Below, one piece after another: positions 1 through 6,529 of a stretch of DNA of 64,000 nucleotides; position 1 is the stretch's first letter; every line of letters starts with the position of its first letter. The translations under genes and the position numbers were made by a program. The notes below the pieces were generated by a model. The model was given only the letters and a program-made list of their open reading frames with translations, did no database searches and was not told the DNA's origin. Origin of the DNA: JAIBJN01 sp963775395 (GTDB taxonomy: Bacteria > Actinomycetota > Thermoleophilia > Gaiellales > Gaiellaceae); assembly GCA_963775395.1 (NCBI GenBank), contig CAVZIX010000002.1:62001-126000 (forward strand). Direction: 5' to 3'.

Positions 1-348
1 TCGAGTCCGACCGGCGTCCGAAGTGCGACGGTTGTGGCCGCCCAGGAAGAAGGCTTGAACGCCTTCGACCAGCCCTTGGCGGCGCAAGCCGCGTCGGAGG
101 AGGGAGCGTCCGAGCCGTCGGCGTCTGCCGGCGTGGAGCCGGACGCCGAGCAGCCGACCCCCCAGCCGTCCGCCGACCCGGCGCCTGGCTCGCCTGTCGA
201 TGAGGAGGCCGAGGAGGACGAGCAGGCGGGGGGAAAAGTGACTCTCTGCCACAAGGCGGGCTCGAAGAAGCCCAAGACCATCGTCGTGGGAGAGAACGCA
301 GTTGAGGAGCACCTCACCCACGGCGACACGATCGGCGTCTGTCCCTAG
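1..348 (+). CDS. Surface/secreted-type protein with C-terminal CHK...HGD motif, 5' end cut by window
   Basis: The frame is open from base 1, so the gene probably begins outside the window; the first possible start inside is GTG at 34. The visible part is rich in Ala, Pro, Ser and Glu and looks like a disordered linker. The last 35 residues form a compact motif, VTLCHKAG followed by IVVGENAV, HLTHGDTIG and a final Cys-Pro. This Cys/His/Asp-rich ending recurs at the C-terminus of many exported bacterial proteins of unknown function. No signal peptide is visible, which fits a missing N-terminus. The molecular role is unknown. Confidence 0.65.
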   Translation, partial: SSPTGVRSATVVAAQEEGLNAFDQPLAAQAASEEGASEPSASAGVEPDAEQPTPQPSADPAPGSPVDEEAEEDEQAGGKVTLCHKAGSKKPKTIVVGENAVEEHLTHGDTIGVCP

Positions 349-493
349 AGCCCGGATGCGAGGCCGGCGAGCCCGTCCCATGCTTCGAGAAGGTCGAGAG
401 GGCGAAGCCGTTCGGGACAGTGACGGCTCCCTCTAGAAGACCGTCGCCATCGGCGTTGTGCTTGACTCAGGCGAGAAGAACGGACACCCGACG

Positions 494-1069
494 ATGGAAA
501 AGCCGACACTTACGTTTGTACTCGCCGCGTGTTTCGCGTCGTTCGCGCTCTTCGCGGCGGGTTGCGGCGGGGACGACGAGTCCGCGAGTCAGACGACCAC
601 CGAGGCGTCGACCGAGGCGTCGACCGACGAATGGGCAGACGGCTTCTGTTCGGCGTTGACGACGTGGAAGAACGATCTGGAGGAGGCCGCTGAGCCGCTC
701 ACCGATCTGTCCTCTCTCTCAGAGGAGAGCCTCCAGCAGGCGGCTGACGACGCAAAGACGGCAACCGAGACGCTCTCCGACAGCCTGAACGGCCTCGGAC
801 GCCCAGACATCAGTTCGGGAGAGCAGGTCAGGAGCTCCGTCCAGGATCTCGCGACGGACATCGAGAACGGCGCGAACGAGATCGAGACCGCCGTCGAAGG
901 GGTTGCGAGTGTTGCTGACATCCCGTCAGCCATCGACACAATCACGGCCACGGTCACGGATATGGGCACCGAGGTCGACGGTGCGGTGCAAACGCTCGAG
1001 GACGCCGACGCCAGCGGTGAGCTGAAAACCGCGTTCGCCGACGCAGATTCCTGCGGAGAACTCCACTAA
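494..1069 (+). CDS. Putative lipoprotein, unknown function
   Basis: 191 aa. I chose ATG 494 over GTG 458 because it puts a short MEKP n-region before a hydrophobic stretch ending in a lipobox (FAAGC, Cys about residue 24) followed by an acidic, Thr/Ser-rich tether. The mature part is predicted helical, with regular Asp/Glu/Ala spacing and repeated TAT/ETA segments, and contains a Cys pair (FCSAL near the start, DSCGELH at the very end) that could form a disulfide. Export and lipid anchoring are inferred from the N-terminus. I do not recognise the family. Confidence 0.75.
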   Translation: MEKPTLTFVLAACFASFALFAAGCGGDDESASQTTTEASTEASTDEWADGFCSALTTWKNDLEEAAEPLTDLSSLSEESLQQAADDAKTATETLSDSLNGLGRPDISSGEQVRSSVQDLATDIENGANEIETAVEGVASVADIPSAIDTITATVTDMGTEVDGAVQTLEDADASGELKTAFADADSCGELH

Positions 1070-1182
1070 CTCCGCAGCCACACTGGGTCGTCGGTCATTT
1101 GCGCCGCTGCTGCCGCCGCCCGTGTTGCCAGCGTTCGCACGCACGGCGGCGTTTCACCTAGCCGGGCGCCGGCACCAGCTCG

Positions 1183-1320
1183 ATGACCCGGGTCCCCTGG
1201 GCGCGAATCGGTGAGTTTGTCGGCCAGCGCAACCTGGCCGTGACCGCCAACACCTACTCGCACGTGATGCTGGAAGAGGGCGAGCTGGACTAGGCGGCGC
1301 TGATCGCGGGCGGCCCGTAG
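1183..1320 (+). pseudogene. Remnant of a tyrosine recombinase (phage-type integrase) C-terminus
   Basis: The frame from 1183 reads VPWARIGEFVGQRNLAVTA then NTYSHVMLEEGELD, stops at TAG 1291-1293, and continues AALIAGGP to a second TAG at 1318. This is the usual end of an actinobacterial integrase: the GH/GQ-R-N-L-x-x-T-x-x-x-Y-S/T-H-V box with the nucleophile Tyr, then ELDYAAL, where the in-frame TAG sits at the place of the Tyr in ELDY. Nothing upstream encodes the rest of the catalytic domain (the Arg and His-x-x-Arg boxes). It is a dead fragment marking an old integration. Confidence 0.75.
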
Positions 1321-1405
1321 GGCAAGCCGGATGCCACCGCACGCGCTCGCGCGGTGCCCCCACCGGTGCACACTCGCGCCGGAAAACATGCGCCTTTGCA
1401 GGCTG

Positions 1406-1428
1406 CTTCGAGTCCAGTACCGCCCACC
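1406..1428 (+). other. tRNA 3'-end scar (T-loop to acceptor), att-like
   Basis: TTCGAGTCCAGTACCGCCCA followed by CC matches the T-loop, T-stem 3' strand, acceptor 3' strand and discriminator seen again at 5128-5148. The 5' half of a tRNA is absent. It lies about 85 bases after the integrase remnant, as expected for an attachment-site duplication. Confidence 0.6.
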
Positions 1429-1486
1429 CCGGAGGGGTCGCATGCTGCGCCTCCGAGCGCCTATTGACGCTTCAAAAATGTGACTC

Positions 1487-1515
1487 TTGACACGAGTTTG
1501 GGAGAGTCGTAGGGT
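1487..1515 (+). promoter_or_regulatory. Sigma70-type promoter
   Basis: TTGACA (1487-1492), a 17-base spacer, then TAGGGT (1510-1515). TAGGGT-like -10 boxes recur elsewhere in the window. It could drive the 1683/1988 gene pair, with a long leader of about 160 bases. Confidence 0.55.
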
Positions 1516-1682
1516 CGGGACAAGACATAGCTGAGCGCTTTATGCGGCGAGCGCCTTCCTCAGAGGACACCGGGAGGCGATGTCCTGAGCAGTTCGCGCG
1601 AAAAAACCTTCCTCAGCACGCAGAGTGTTCGAGGTGGACGGTTTCTTTCGCTGACGGCGTTTCCTGTACGCGAGGCCGCCTA

Positions 1683-1988
1683 ATGGTCGATCCGGGTGAG
1701 GGACTTCGCTTCGAGGCGACCGTCCATCCGGGCGATGCGGATGTCCCGCTCGAAAGCGTCGCCGACCTCGACCTTGACCGTGTGCCGGATCCGCAGCGGG
1801 GTGTCCGGCTGCTCGTCACGGCCGACGAGATCGTGGCGCTGCTTGAACGCGGTTACGAGGTGCGCCTGCACCGCCTCGCTCGCGTCGAGTCGCTAAGCCC
1901 AAAACTGCGTATCGACGACGACGAGGCGATTGCATGGCTCGAGGAGCGCGTCCAGGGCATCCCGCGCGAGGAGGGCGACGAGCGCTGA
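1683..1988 (+). CDS. Small protein coupled to an M14 carboxypeptidase, propeptide-like
   Basis: 101 aa from ATG 1683; the frame stays open further upstream to 1542, but that part is low-complexity. No signal peptide or membrane segment. The middle part (LLVTADEIVALLERGYEV, about residues 43-60) resembles the alpha/beta pro-regions of secreted M14 carboxypeptidases, where a V-x-x-x-T/A-x-E-x-x-A-L-x-x-x-G-x-E-V pattern recurs. The stop TGA (1986-1988) overlaps the ATG (1988) of the peptidase, so the two are translated together. A role as a separate inhibitor or folding aid of the peptidase is an inference. Confidence 0.55.
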   Translation: MVDPGEGLRFEATVHPGDADVPLESVADLDLDRVPDPQRGVRLLVTADEIVALLERGYEVRLHRLARVESLSPKLRIDDDEAIAWLEERVQGIPREEGDER

Positions 1989-3472
1989 TGTACCGCAACG
2001 TGGCACAGCTCGACTCGCTTTCCAACCTCCTCGCAGCCTGGTTCCCCACCTATTTCATGCGCTTCCCGCTACCCGAGCCCTCCGTGCAGGGCCGGCCCGT
2101 CTACGCCCTGCGCCTGCGCGCGGGTGGTGGAGGTGAGCGCCGCGGCGTCATGGTCGTCGGTGGCACGCATTCCCGCGAGCTCATGAACCCCGACGCCATC
2201 ATCGAGCTGGCCGTCGACCTGTTCGTCAGTCACGTGACTGGCAGCAACATCACGTATGGCAATCGCACGTGGTCGGCGGCTGAGATCAAGCTGATCCTGG
2301 AGACGCTCGACCTCTGGCTCGTGCCCTGCATGAACCCCGACGGGCGCGAGTACGTCTTGAACGTTGACAACCTGTGGCGTAAGAACCGCCGCGACAACCC
2401 TGGAACCGAATGCGATGGCGTCGACCTCAACCGCAACTTCGACGTCCTCTGGGGCGTCACCCAGGGCCAGACGTCTTGCGCCCAATGCAGCGAAGTCTAC
2501 GCCGGACCCAAGGCCTTCAGCGAGCCCGAGACCCGCAACATTCGCAGCGTCCTCGACACGCGGCGAGTGAACTGCTTCGTCGACGTGCACTCCTACTCGG
2601 AACTCGTGCTCTGGCCGTGGGGACACGCGCCGTCGCAGACCGTCGATCCGAGTAAGCGCTTCACCACGCTGCCGTCCGGGACGTGCGCGCCGATTGGTGT
2701 GGCCGGCTACCAGGAGTACATCCCGCCGCGGGACCTTCAGCGCTTCCAGACCGTGGGCAGTCGCATCGTGAACGCGATCTCCTCCGTGCGCGGTCGTGTG
2801 TACACCAGCCAGCCGTCAATCGCCCTCTACCCGACGACCGGGACGCAGGGTGACTACGCCTACTCACGGCACATCGCCAACCCCAGCCTGCGAAAGACCT
2901 ACGGCTTCACCTTCGAGACGGGCCCGTGGGCCGGCAACGTCGCGGACTCCTTTCATCCGGCCGACCCGACGCTTATTAAGCGCGACGCGAAAGCGGGGAT
3001 CATCGCGCTCATGCAGCAGTGCATCTGCGCGATCGAGCTCATCGGCGCGCGCTTCTTCAAAACCGACGCTGAGGTAGCCGAGCTGCGCCGGATCCGTGAC
3101 GACGTTCTCGCCACAACCGAAGCTGGGCGAGCGTGGATTGCGCTCTTCGAACGCGCGCAGCTGCCACTTCTTACGACTCTCATGGCGGACGAGCAGCTGT
3201 CGTCGCAGGCCGCGGTGTTGGTAAAGCGAGCGGCTGAGCTCACGAAGAGCACCCGCGCGCGCATGCGTGACGAGGATGTCGATGGTGCAATCCGCTTCGT
3301 TCGGACGCTGGGCAAGGCGCCGGCGGCCAAGGAGGTGCGCGCCGACCTGCGCGCGGTCGAGCGTCGGCTCGGGGCCCTGCGCGGCCTCACGAGCTCGCGC
3401 GCCCTCGCATCCCTAATGGCCGAGCCGCCCCAGAGCCGCACGTCGAACTCAAGGCGCGGGACGCGCGGATAG
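1988..3472 (+). CDS. M14-family zinc carboxypeptidase
   Basis: 494 aa, starting at the ATG that overlaps the upstream stop. The M14 set is complete: zinc ligands in the HSRE motif (His61, Glu64) and His201 in DVHSYSE; the substrate-binding NPDGREY segment; the VDLNRNFDVLWG motif; and the catalytic Glu310 in FTFETGP. Family members remove C-terminal residues from peptides. There is no signal peptide, so secretion is not supported. About 150 C-terminal residues follow the catalytic domain, charged and helical, with no family I recognise. A longer frame opens at 1934, but the overlap with the upstream gene makes 1988 the better start. Confidence 0.88.
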   Translation: MYRNVAQLDSLSNLLAAWFPTYFMRFPLPEPSVQGRPVYALRLRAGGGGERRGVMVVGGTHSRELMNPDAIIELAVDLFVSHVTGSNITYGNRTWSAAEIKLILETLDLWLVPCMNPDGREYVLNVDNLWRKNRRDNPGTECDGVDLNRNFDVLWGVTQGQTSCAQCSEVYAGPKAFSEPETRNIRSVLDTRRVNCFVDVHSYSELVLWPWGHAPSQTVDPSKRFTTLPSGTCAPIGVAGYQEYIPPRDLQRFQTVGSRIVNAISSVRGRVYTSQPSIALYPTTGTQGDYAYSRHIANPSLRKTYGFTFETGPWAGNVADSFHPADPTLIKRDAKAGIIALMQQCICAIELIGARFFKTDAEVAELRRIRDDVLATTEAGRAWIALFERAQLPLLTTLMADEQLSSQAAVLVKRAAELTKSTRARMRDEDVDGAIRFVRTLGKAPAAKEVRADLRAVERRLGALRGLTSSRALASLMAEPPQSRTSNSRRGTRG

Positions 3473-3651
3473 CAGCACGCGAAACTTCGGGTCACGGCGA
3501 CCCTGTCCCGCACGCGCGCCGAGCAGGTCGACCTCCCGTGACGCGGGCTCTCGCCAGCATACGGAGCGACGGCCGCTTCCCTTGTGAACTCGTTCGTCCG
3601 CGTCTGAGTGAGGGCCGGCTACGGCAGCCTCGCACCCACGCCTATGAGTCC

Positions 3652-3674
3652 GGCTGTCAGCGCGATGTCAGCAA
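3652..3674 (+). repeat. Direct repeat copy 1 (23 bp, with 4977-4999)
   Basis: GGCTGTCAGC-x2-GATGTCAGCAA occurs here and at 4977-4999 with 21 of 23 bases the same. In both places a tRNA-like 3' half starting GGCAGG...CTCGACAAGCTGG follows about 100 bases later. The internal TGTCAGC/TGTCAGCA tandem looks like an integrase arm-type or core-type site. Confidence 0.6.
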
Positions 3675-3774
3675 TCCGCGTCCGAAGGTGACCAATGGCT
3701 GTCGTCTCTCGTAACGCTGCAAGCCGCCCAATCCCGCGCGTTGTCGAACGTCGTCCTCTCAGGGCGAAGCAGTT

Positions 3775-3810
3775 GGCAGGCTCGACAAGCTGGAGTCACT
3801 GGTTCGAGCC
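3775..3810 (+). other. tRNA-Val(GAC)-like 3' half, degenerate
   Basis: CTC-GAC-AAGC (anticodon-loop-like) is followed by TGGAGTCACTGGTTCGAGCC (variable region and T-arm). The match to a tRNA ends there, because the acceptor ACCGCCCA present at 5139 is lost. No 5' half exists, so this is a scar and not a working tRNA. Confidence 0.5.
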
Positions 3811-3831
3811 GGGGCTTGCCGTTCAACCTAG

Positions 3832-4281
3832 CTAGCCGCGATCTAGCGTGCGTGACAGGGCGGCGGCTTCTGTGAGCGTTACGGTCGCTGTCGCACGTAG
3901 CGGCACTCCACTCCCGGCAAACGTGAGGTAGCGAACCGAGACGGCTTCGATGACTCCGTCGAACGTCGGCATCGCGCCCGCCGCGCTCCCCCAAGCGACC
4001 TTTACCTTCGGCGGATGATGAAGGGTCTCGTCCACGCTGCTGAGTCGGTGGAGCGTGTCGAGTCGTGGCTGCACCGACTTGGTTTGCTCGACGCCGTCGA
4101 ACAGCAGCTCGAAGCTCATCCGCGCCGGCTCCGCTCCCAGAAACTGCGGGGGACCGGGAGCTAGTCGCTGGTATAGCCAGGGACTCGTGCGGTCGACCTT
4201 GATCTCCTTCGGATTGAACTGCGCCTCGAGCACCTCCCCCTGATGCCCACCCTCCAGCGCCGTGATCCGAAGCTTGGCCAC
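3832..4281 (-). CDS. Contractile injection system tube/adaptor protein (CIS_tube family), orphan
   Basis: 149 aa. The pattern is that of the N-terminal CIS tube domain found in eCIS/R-type-tail Afp7/Pvc7-like proteins: KLRITALEG, then VEAQFNPKE-like (here LEAQFNPKEIKVDRTSPW), MSFELLFDGVE, a SVDETLHHPPKVKVAWG segment, FDGVIEAVSVRYLTF, and a final PLRATATVTLTEA strand. Such proteins join the inner tube to the spike and usually carry a C-terminal LysM domain, which is absent here. No sheath, baseplate, spike or AAA gene is nearby. The gene lies between two tRNA-like scars, which suggests a transferred or left-over cassette. The family call is firm; a working role without partners is doubtful. 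Confidence 0.82.
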   Translation of the reverse strand: MAKLRITALEGGHQGEVLEAQFNPKEIKVDRTSPWLYQRLAPGPPQFLGAEPARMSFELLFDGVEQTKSVQPRLDTLHRLSSVDETLHHPPKVKVAWGSAAGAMPTFDGVIEAVSVRYLTFAGSGVPLRATATVTLTEAAALSRTLDRG

Positions 4282-4461
4282 AACCGGCCATCATAGGACT
4301 GTGGGCGCTCGAAGTTCGGGGCCGACGGCTGCGCCAGCGTTCACGAGGACACTTCGACCGCACGGCGGAGGCTACGCGCCTTCCTGGGGAGGCGGCCGAA
4401 ACTCAGGCACTTTCCTGCTTGACCTCGGCCCCGACTCCTAGTGGCGCGGTACGGTCCCGAC

Positions 4462-4851
4462 ATGGCGACGAGGCGCGCGTCTTGCTCGTGCGGGCAGCTG
4501 ACGGTCGAGGTCGAGGGCGACCCTGTCAGGGTCTCGATCTGTCACTGCCTCGCCTGCCAGCGGCGCACAGGGAGCGTGTTTGGGATGCAGGCACGCTGGC
4601 CGCGTGAGCAGGTGCGGATTGAGGGCGATGCAACCGAGTTCGTGCGGATCTCCGACGAGGGCGAGGAGCGCTCGCTCTTTTTCTGCTCGCGCTGCGGCGC
4701 GACCGTCTACTACTGGACCGACCCGGAGCACATCGCGGTGCCGGTCGGCGCGTTCGCCGACCCGAACTTCCCCGCGCCGCGCGTCTCGGTATGGGAGGAC
4801 CGCATGCACCCGTGGGTCGGCCTGCCCGACGGGATCGAGCACATCGGCTGA
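4462..4851 (+). CDS. GFA/CENP-V family zinc protein
   Basis: 129 aa from ATG 4462 (GTG 4441 in frame is the alternative). The zinc-binding pattern of the GFA fold is complete: SCSCGQ near the start, ICHCLACQRRTGS in the middle and FFCSRCGATVYY in the second half. Members were named after glutathione-dependent formaldehyde-activating enzyme, but most have no proven substrate. A cytosolic thiol-adduct or small-molecule role is the family default. It lies between the two direct repeats together with the CIS tube gene. Confidence 0.85.
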   Translation: MATRRASCSCGQLTVEVEGDPVRVSICHCLACQRRTGSVFGMQARWPREQVRIEGDATEFVRISDEGEERSLFFCSRCGATVYYWTDPEHIAVPVGAFADPNFPAPRVSVWEDRMHPWVGLPDGIEHIG

Positions 4852-4976
4852 GCTCCTCTCAGCGATAAGTGTTTGGAGCCGACCGCTCACAACGGGTTGG
4901 GCATGGAAAGCGGCCGGCGAAGCGGCTCAGATAGGCGAATTGAAAAGGACCCCGCAAAGCGGCATGGAACCCGCGT

Positions 4977-4999
4977 GGCTGTCAGCAGGATGTCAGCAA
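4977..4999 (+). repeat. Direct repeat copy 2 (23 bp, with 3652-3674)
   Basis: Second copy of the GGCTGTCAGC-x2-GATGTCAGCAA repeat, in the same orientation. Together with copy 1 it brackets a 1.3-kb segment holding the CIS tube and GFA genes. Confidence 0.6.
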
Positions 5000-5096
5000 G
5001 ACGGGGTGAAACGTGTCCATTCGGGTCGAACAAGCTCGAGCGCACTGCGTCGCAAACCCGCATTGAGTCTAGAGCTGGGGCTTGTTGTCGACTCCC

Positions 5097-5148
5097 GGCA
5101 GGACTCGACAAGCTGGGGGTCACTGGCTCGAGCCCAGTACCGCCCACC
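5097..5148 (+). other. tRNA-Val(GAC)-like 3' half with intact T-arm and acceptor strand
   Basis: CTC-GAC-AAG resembles an anticodon loop. It is followed by a variable region, then ACTGG-CTCGAGC-CCAGT, a perfect 5-bp T-stem with a 7-base loop (C replaces the usual first T), then ACCGCCCA and CC. The matching acceptor 5' strand (GGGCGGT) and D-arm are not upstream, so the tRNA is incomplete. A terminator follows at once, as after real tRNA genes, suggesting that this copy is the retained end of an attachment site. Confidence 0.55.
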
Positions 5149-5155
5149 TCGGAAG

Positions 5156-5176
5156 CCCCCGCATATCGGGGGTTTT
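5156..5176 (+). terminator. Rho-independent terminator after the tRNA scar
   Basis: CCCCCG (5156-5161), loop CATAT, CGGGGG (5167-5172), then TTTT. This is the typical stem-and-T-run seen behind tRNA genes. Confidence 0.75.
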
Positions 5177-5200
5177 CGTTTCCGAGGAGGCAGACCGGCG

Positions 5201-5440
5201 CTAGTCGGTCACGTCCTCGACGCCTGTGGCGCGCTCGTGACGAGCTCGGCCGAGCACTTCATCCACGCGCTGACGCGAGACTCCGAGCGTACGGGCAAGC
5301 TCGGTCTTGCTGGCGCCCGCCTCGTGCGCGGTAAGCAGGGCGCTGCGGAAGTTGCGCCGGTCACGGTCAAGGCGCTGAAGCGTGTCGAGTGCCTTCTTAT
5401 AGGCGCGGAGCACGGCCTTGATTTCGGGGTCGTGTGCCAT
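5201..5440 (-). CDS. Small helix-turn-helix protein
   Basis: 79 aa from the ATG at 5440 (MAHDPEIKAVLRAYKK). The first half is a basic helix rich in Arg and Lys; the second half carries an HTH of the form ASKTELARTLGVSRQRVDEV. Such small sigma70-region-4-like or recombinase-type HTH proteins bind DNA. Its target is unknown. It stands alone beside the tRNA scar, so it may be a left-over of an integrated element or a regulator of the divergent 5770 gene. Confidence 0.65.
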   Translation of the reverse strand: MAHDPEIKAVLRAYKKALDTLQRLDRDRRNFRSALLTAHEAGASKTELARTLGVSRQRVDEVLGRARHERATGVEDVTD

Positions 5441-5489
5441 GCCGTGCATCATAGGCAAGCGCAACCTTCACCTGCTGTGCAAGTGCTAC

Positions 5490-5518
5490 TTGCGGTTGCG
5501 TTGGAAACCGGCTATCTT
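5490..5518 (+). promoter_or_regulatory. Promoter for the structured leader of the 5770 gene
   Basis: TTGCGG (5490-5495), 17 bases, TATCTT (5513-5518). Transcription would start near 5525, leaving a leader of about 245 bases before the ATG at 5770. Confidence 0.45.
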
Positions 5519-5524
5519 TTCGTC

Positions 5525-5769
5525 GCCGGTGTAAACCGCGACCGGCCAGAGACACACTGACGGGACGCGCCCCGTCGCCGTTGCGACGGAGGACTGCCCC
5601 CGCAGGTGGAGGACCTAATACCGCGAGCCCCGGTTCGTCACCGGTGCGCCCGCGAGGAAAGAAACCGGCGACGAATTGAGCGCCGGCGGACGGCGTTGCG
5701 CCCGACCTCTCTCGCTCAGGGAGGCCGGGCGGAGCGGGGCAGTCCTGCTCCACCACGAAAGGGAACCAG
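5525..5769 (+). promoter_or_regulatory. Long structured 5' leader, candidate regulatory RNA of unknown class
   Basis: The stretch contains a chain of hairpins: GCCGGT/ACCGGC at its start; GACGGG/CCCGTC (5559-5576); CCGTCGC-CGTT-GCGACGG (5572-5589); CCGGT/ACCGG; and a 10-bp stem CGCCCGxCCTC/GAGGxCGGGCG further down. The second and third share bases 5572-5576, so only one of the two can form at a time. It does not match the cores I know for c-di-GMP, c-di-AMP, SAM or cobalamin riboswitches. An SD-like AAGGGAA precedes the start codon. Confidence 0.4.
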
Positions 5770-6447
5770 ATGAAGAAGTTCGTAGTCGCGGCGGTAGCCT
5801 CCGTCGCAGCTCTGACGCTCGTCGCCACTGCTTCGGCAGATGTGCTGCTTCCGGCCAACCAGACCCTTCAGTTCAAGGGTAAGGGCGGCCACCTTTGGAA
5901 CAGCCTAGGCGGCGACAGCTCCAACGACTCGAATACGCGAGCCCTGCGGATGAACGTCGGCGACCCGAGTGCGGGTAAGTACGTCGTTGCGTACTCGAAT
6001 CGTTCGATCGACATCGCCAAGGACGCGTCGGCCGTCGGGAACCTCTCCTTCGAGTTCAAGAAGGCCACCAGCTACATGGGCGCCGGCGCGCCGCGTATCT
6101 CCGTCGAGTTCCAGAACGGGGACGTGGCATACCTGAGTGCCTTCTACTGCAACCATCCCATGGCCGTCACGGGCAACGTGTGGGCGCGGGCGGACTTCAC
6201 CCGCTTCACCGGCAACTGCTCGTTCTTCGTCTCGGGCGAGACGGGGGGCCAGTACTCTGCGGACGGCAGCAAGTCGGCCTGGCGCGTCTACACGGACGCA
6301 CATCCCGACCAGGTCGTCGAGCAGGCGTACCTCGTCGGTGACGAGACCGGCGTGTATCGCATCGACCGCCTCTCGCTCGGTGCCGGCGTGATGTACACGT
6401 CCAGCAACCGGGTTGGGAAGCGGTGCACGACGGAGGCGTCCTGCTAG
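5770..6447 (+). CDS. Secreted protein of unknown function
   Basis: 225 aa. It has a clear Sec signal peptide: MKK, a hydrophobic core of about 15 residues and an ASA cleavage site near residue 23. The mature part is beta-rich with many Gly, Ser, Asn and Asp residues and no membrane segment. Four cysteines (YCNHP, GNCSF, KRCTT and a final SC) could form two disulfides. No family is recognised. The unusually long hairpin-rich leader suggests post-transcriptional control. Two strong hairpins follow the stop. Confidence 0.8.
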   Translation: MKKFVVAAVASVAALTLVATASADVLLPANQTLQFKGKGGHLWNSLGGDSSNDSNTRALRMNVGDPSAGKYVVAYSNRSIDIAKDASAVGNLSFEFKKATSYMGAGAPRISVEFQNGDVAYLSAFYCNHPMAVTGNVWARADFTRFTGNCSFFVSGETGGQYSADGSKSAWRVYTDAHPDQVVEQAYLVGDETGVYRIDRLSLGAGVMYTSSNRVGKRCTTEASC

Positions 6448-6459
6448 GGACGTAGAGAA

Positions 6460-6510
6460 GCGCAGCGGTCTCCGCTGCGCTCGGGTTCCCTATGCGGCAG
6501 GGAGCCCGAG
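6460..6510. terminator. Tandem hairpins between convergent genes
   Basis: A perfect 9-bp stem GCGCAGCGG/CCGCTGCGC (6460-6480, loop TCT) is followed by a 12-bp stem with one G-T pair, CTCGGGTTCCCT/AGGGAGCCCGAG (6480-6510). There is no T-run, but the position between the 5770 gene and the facing acyl-CoA dehydrogenase gene fits a two-way transcription stop. Confidence 0.55.
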
Positions 6511-6529
6511 CGGAGCGGAGCGTTGGAAA

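Larger units (their letters stand above)
1070..1682. other. Long stretch without an intact gene
   Basis: Between the lipoprotein and the 1683 gene I see no complete gene. The stretch holds a decayed integrase 3' end (1183-1320), a tRNA 3'-end-like scar (1406-1428) and a good promoter (1487-1515). Everything seen points to a former integration site. Confidence 0.7.
3473..3831. other. Intergenic att-scar region
   Basis: No gene seen. It contains the first copy of a 23-bp direct repeat (3652-3674) and a tRNA-Val-like 3' fragment (3775-3810). It separates the carboxypeptidase from the orphan CIS tube gene. Confidence 0.65.

Noticed and set aside
2069..2626. A 185-codon minus-strand frame inside the carboxypeptidase gene
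   Set aside because: Shadow of the M14 gene with no recognisable motif.
5097..5148. A working tRNA-Val gene
   Set aside because: Only the 3' half is present; no acceptor 5' strand or D-arm lies upstream.
5525..5769. c-di-AMP or c-di-GMP riboswitch in the 5770 leader
   Set aside because: The conserved cores of these classes could not be found; it is left as an unassigned leader.
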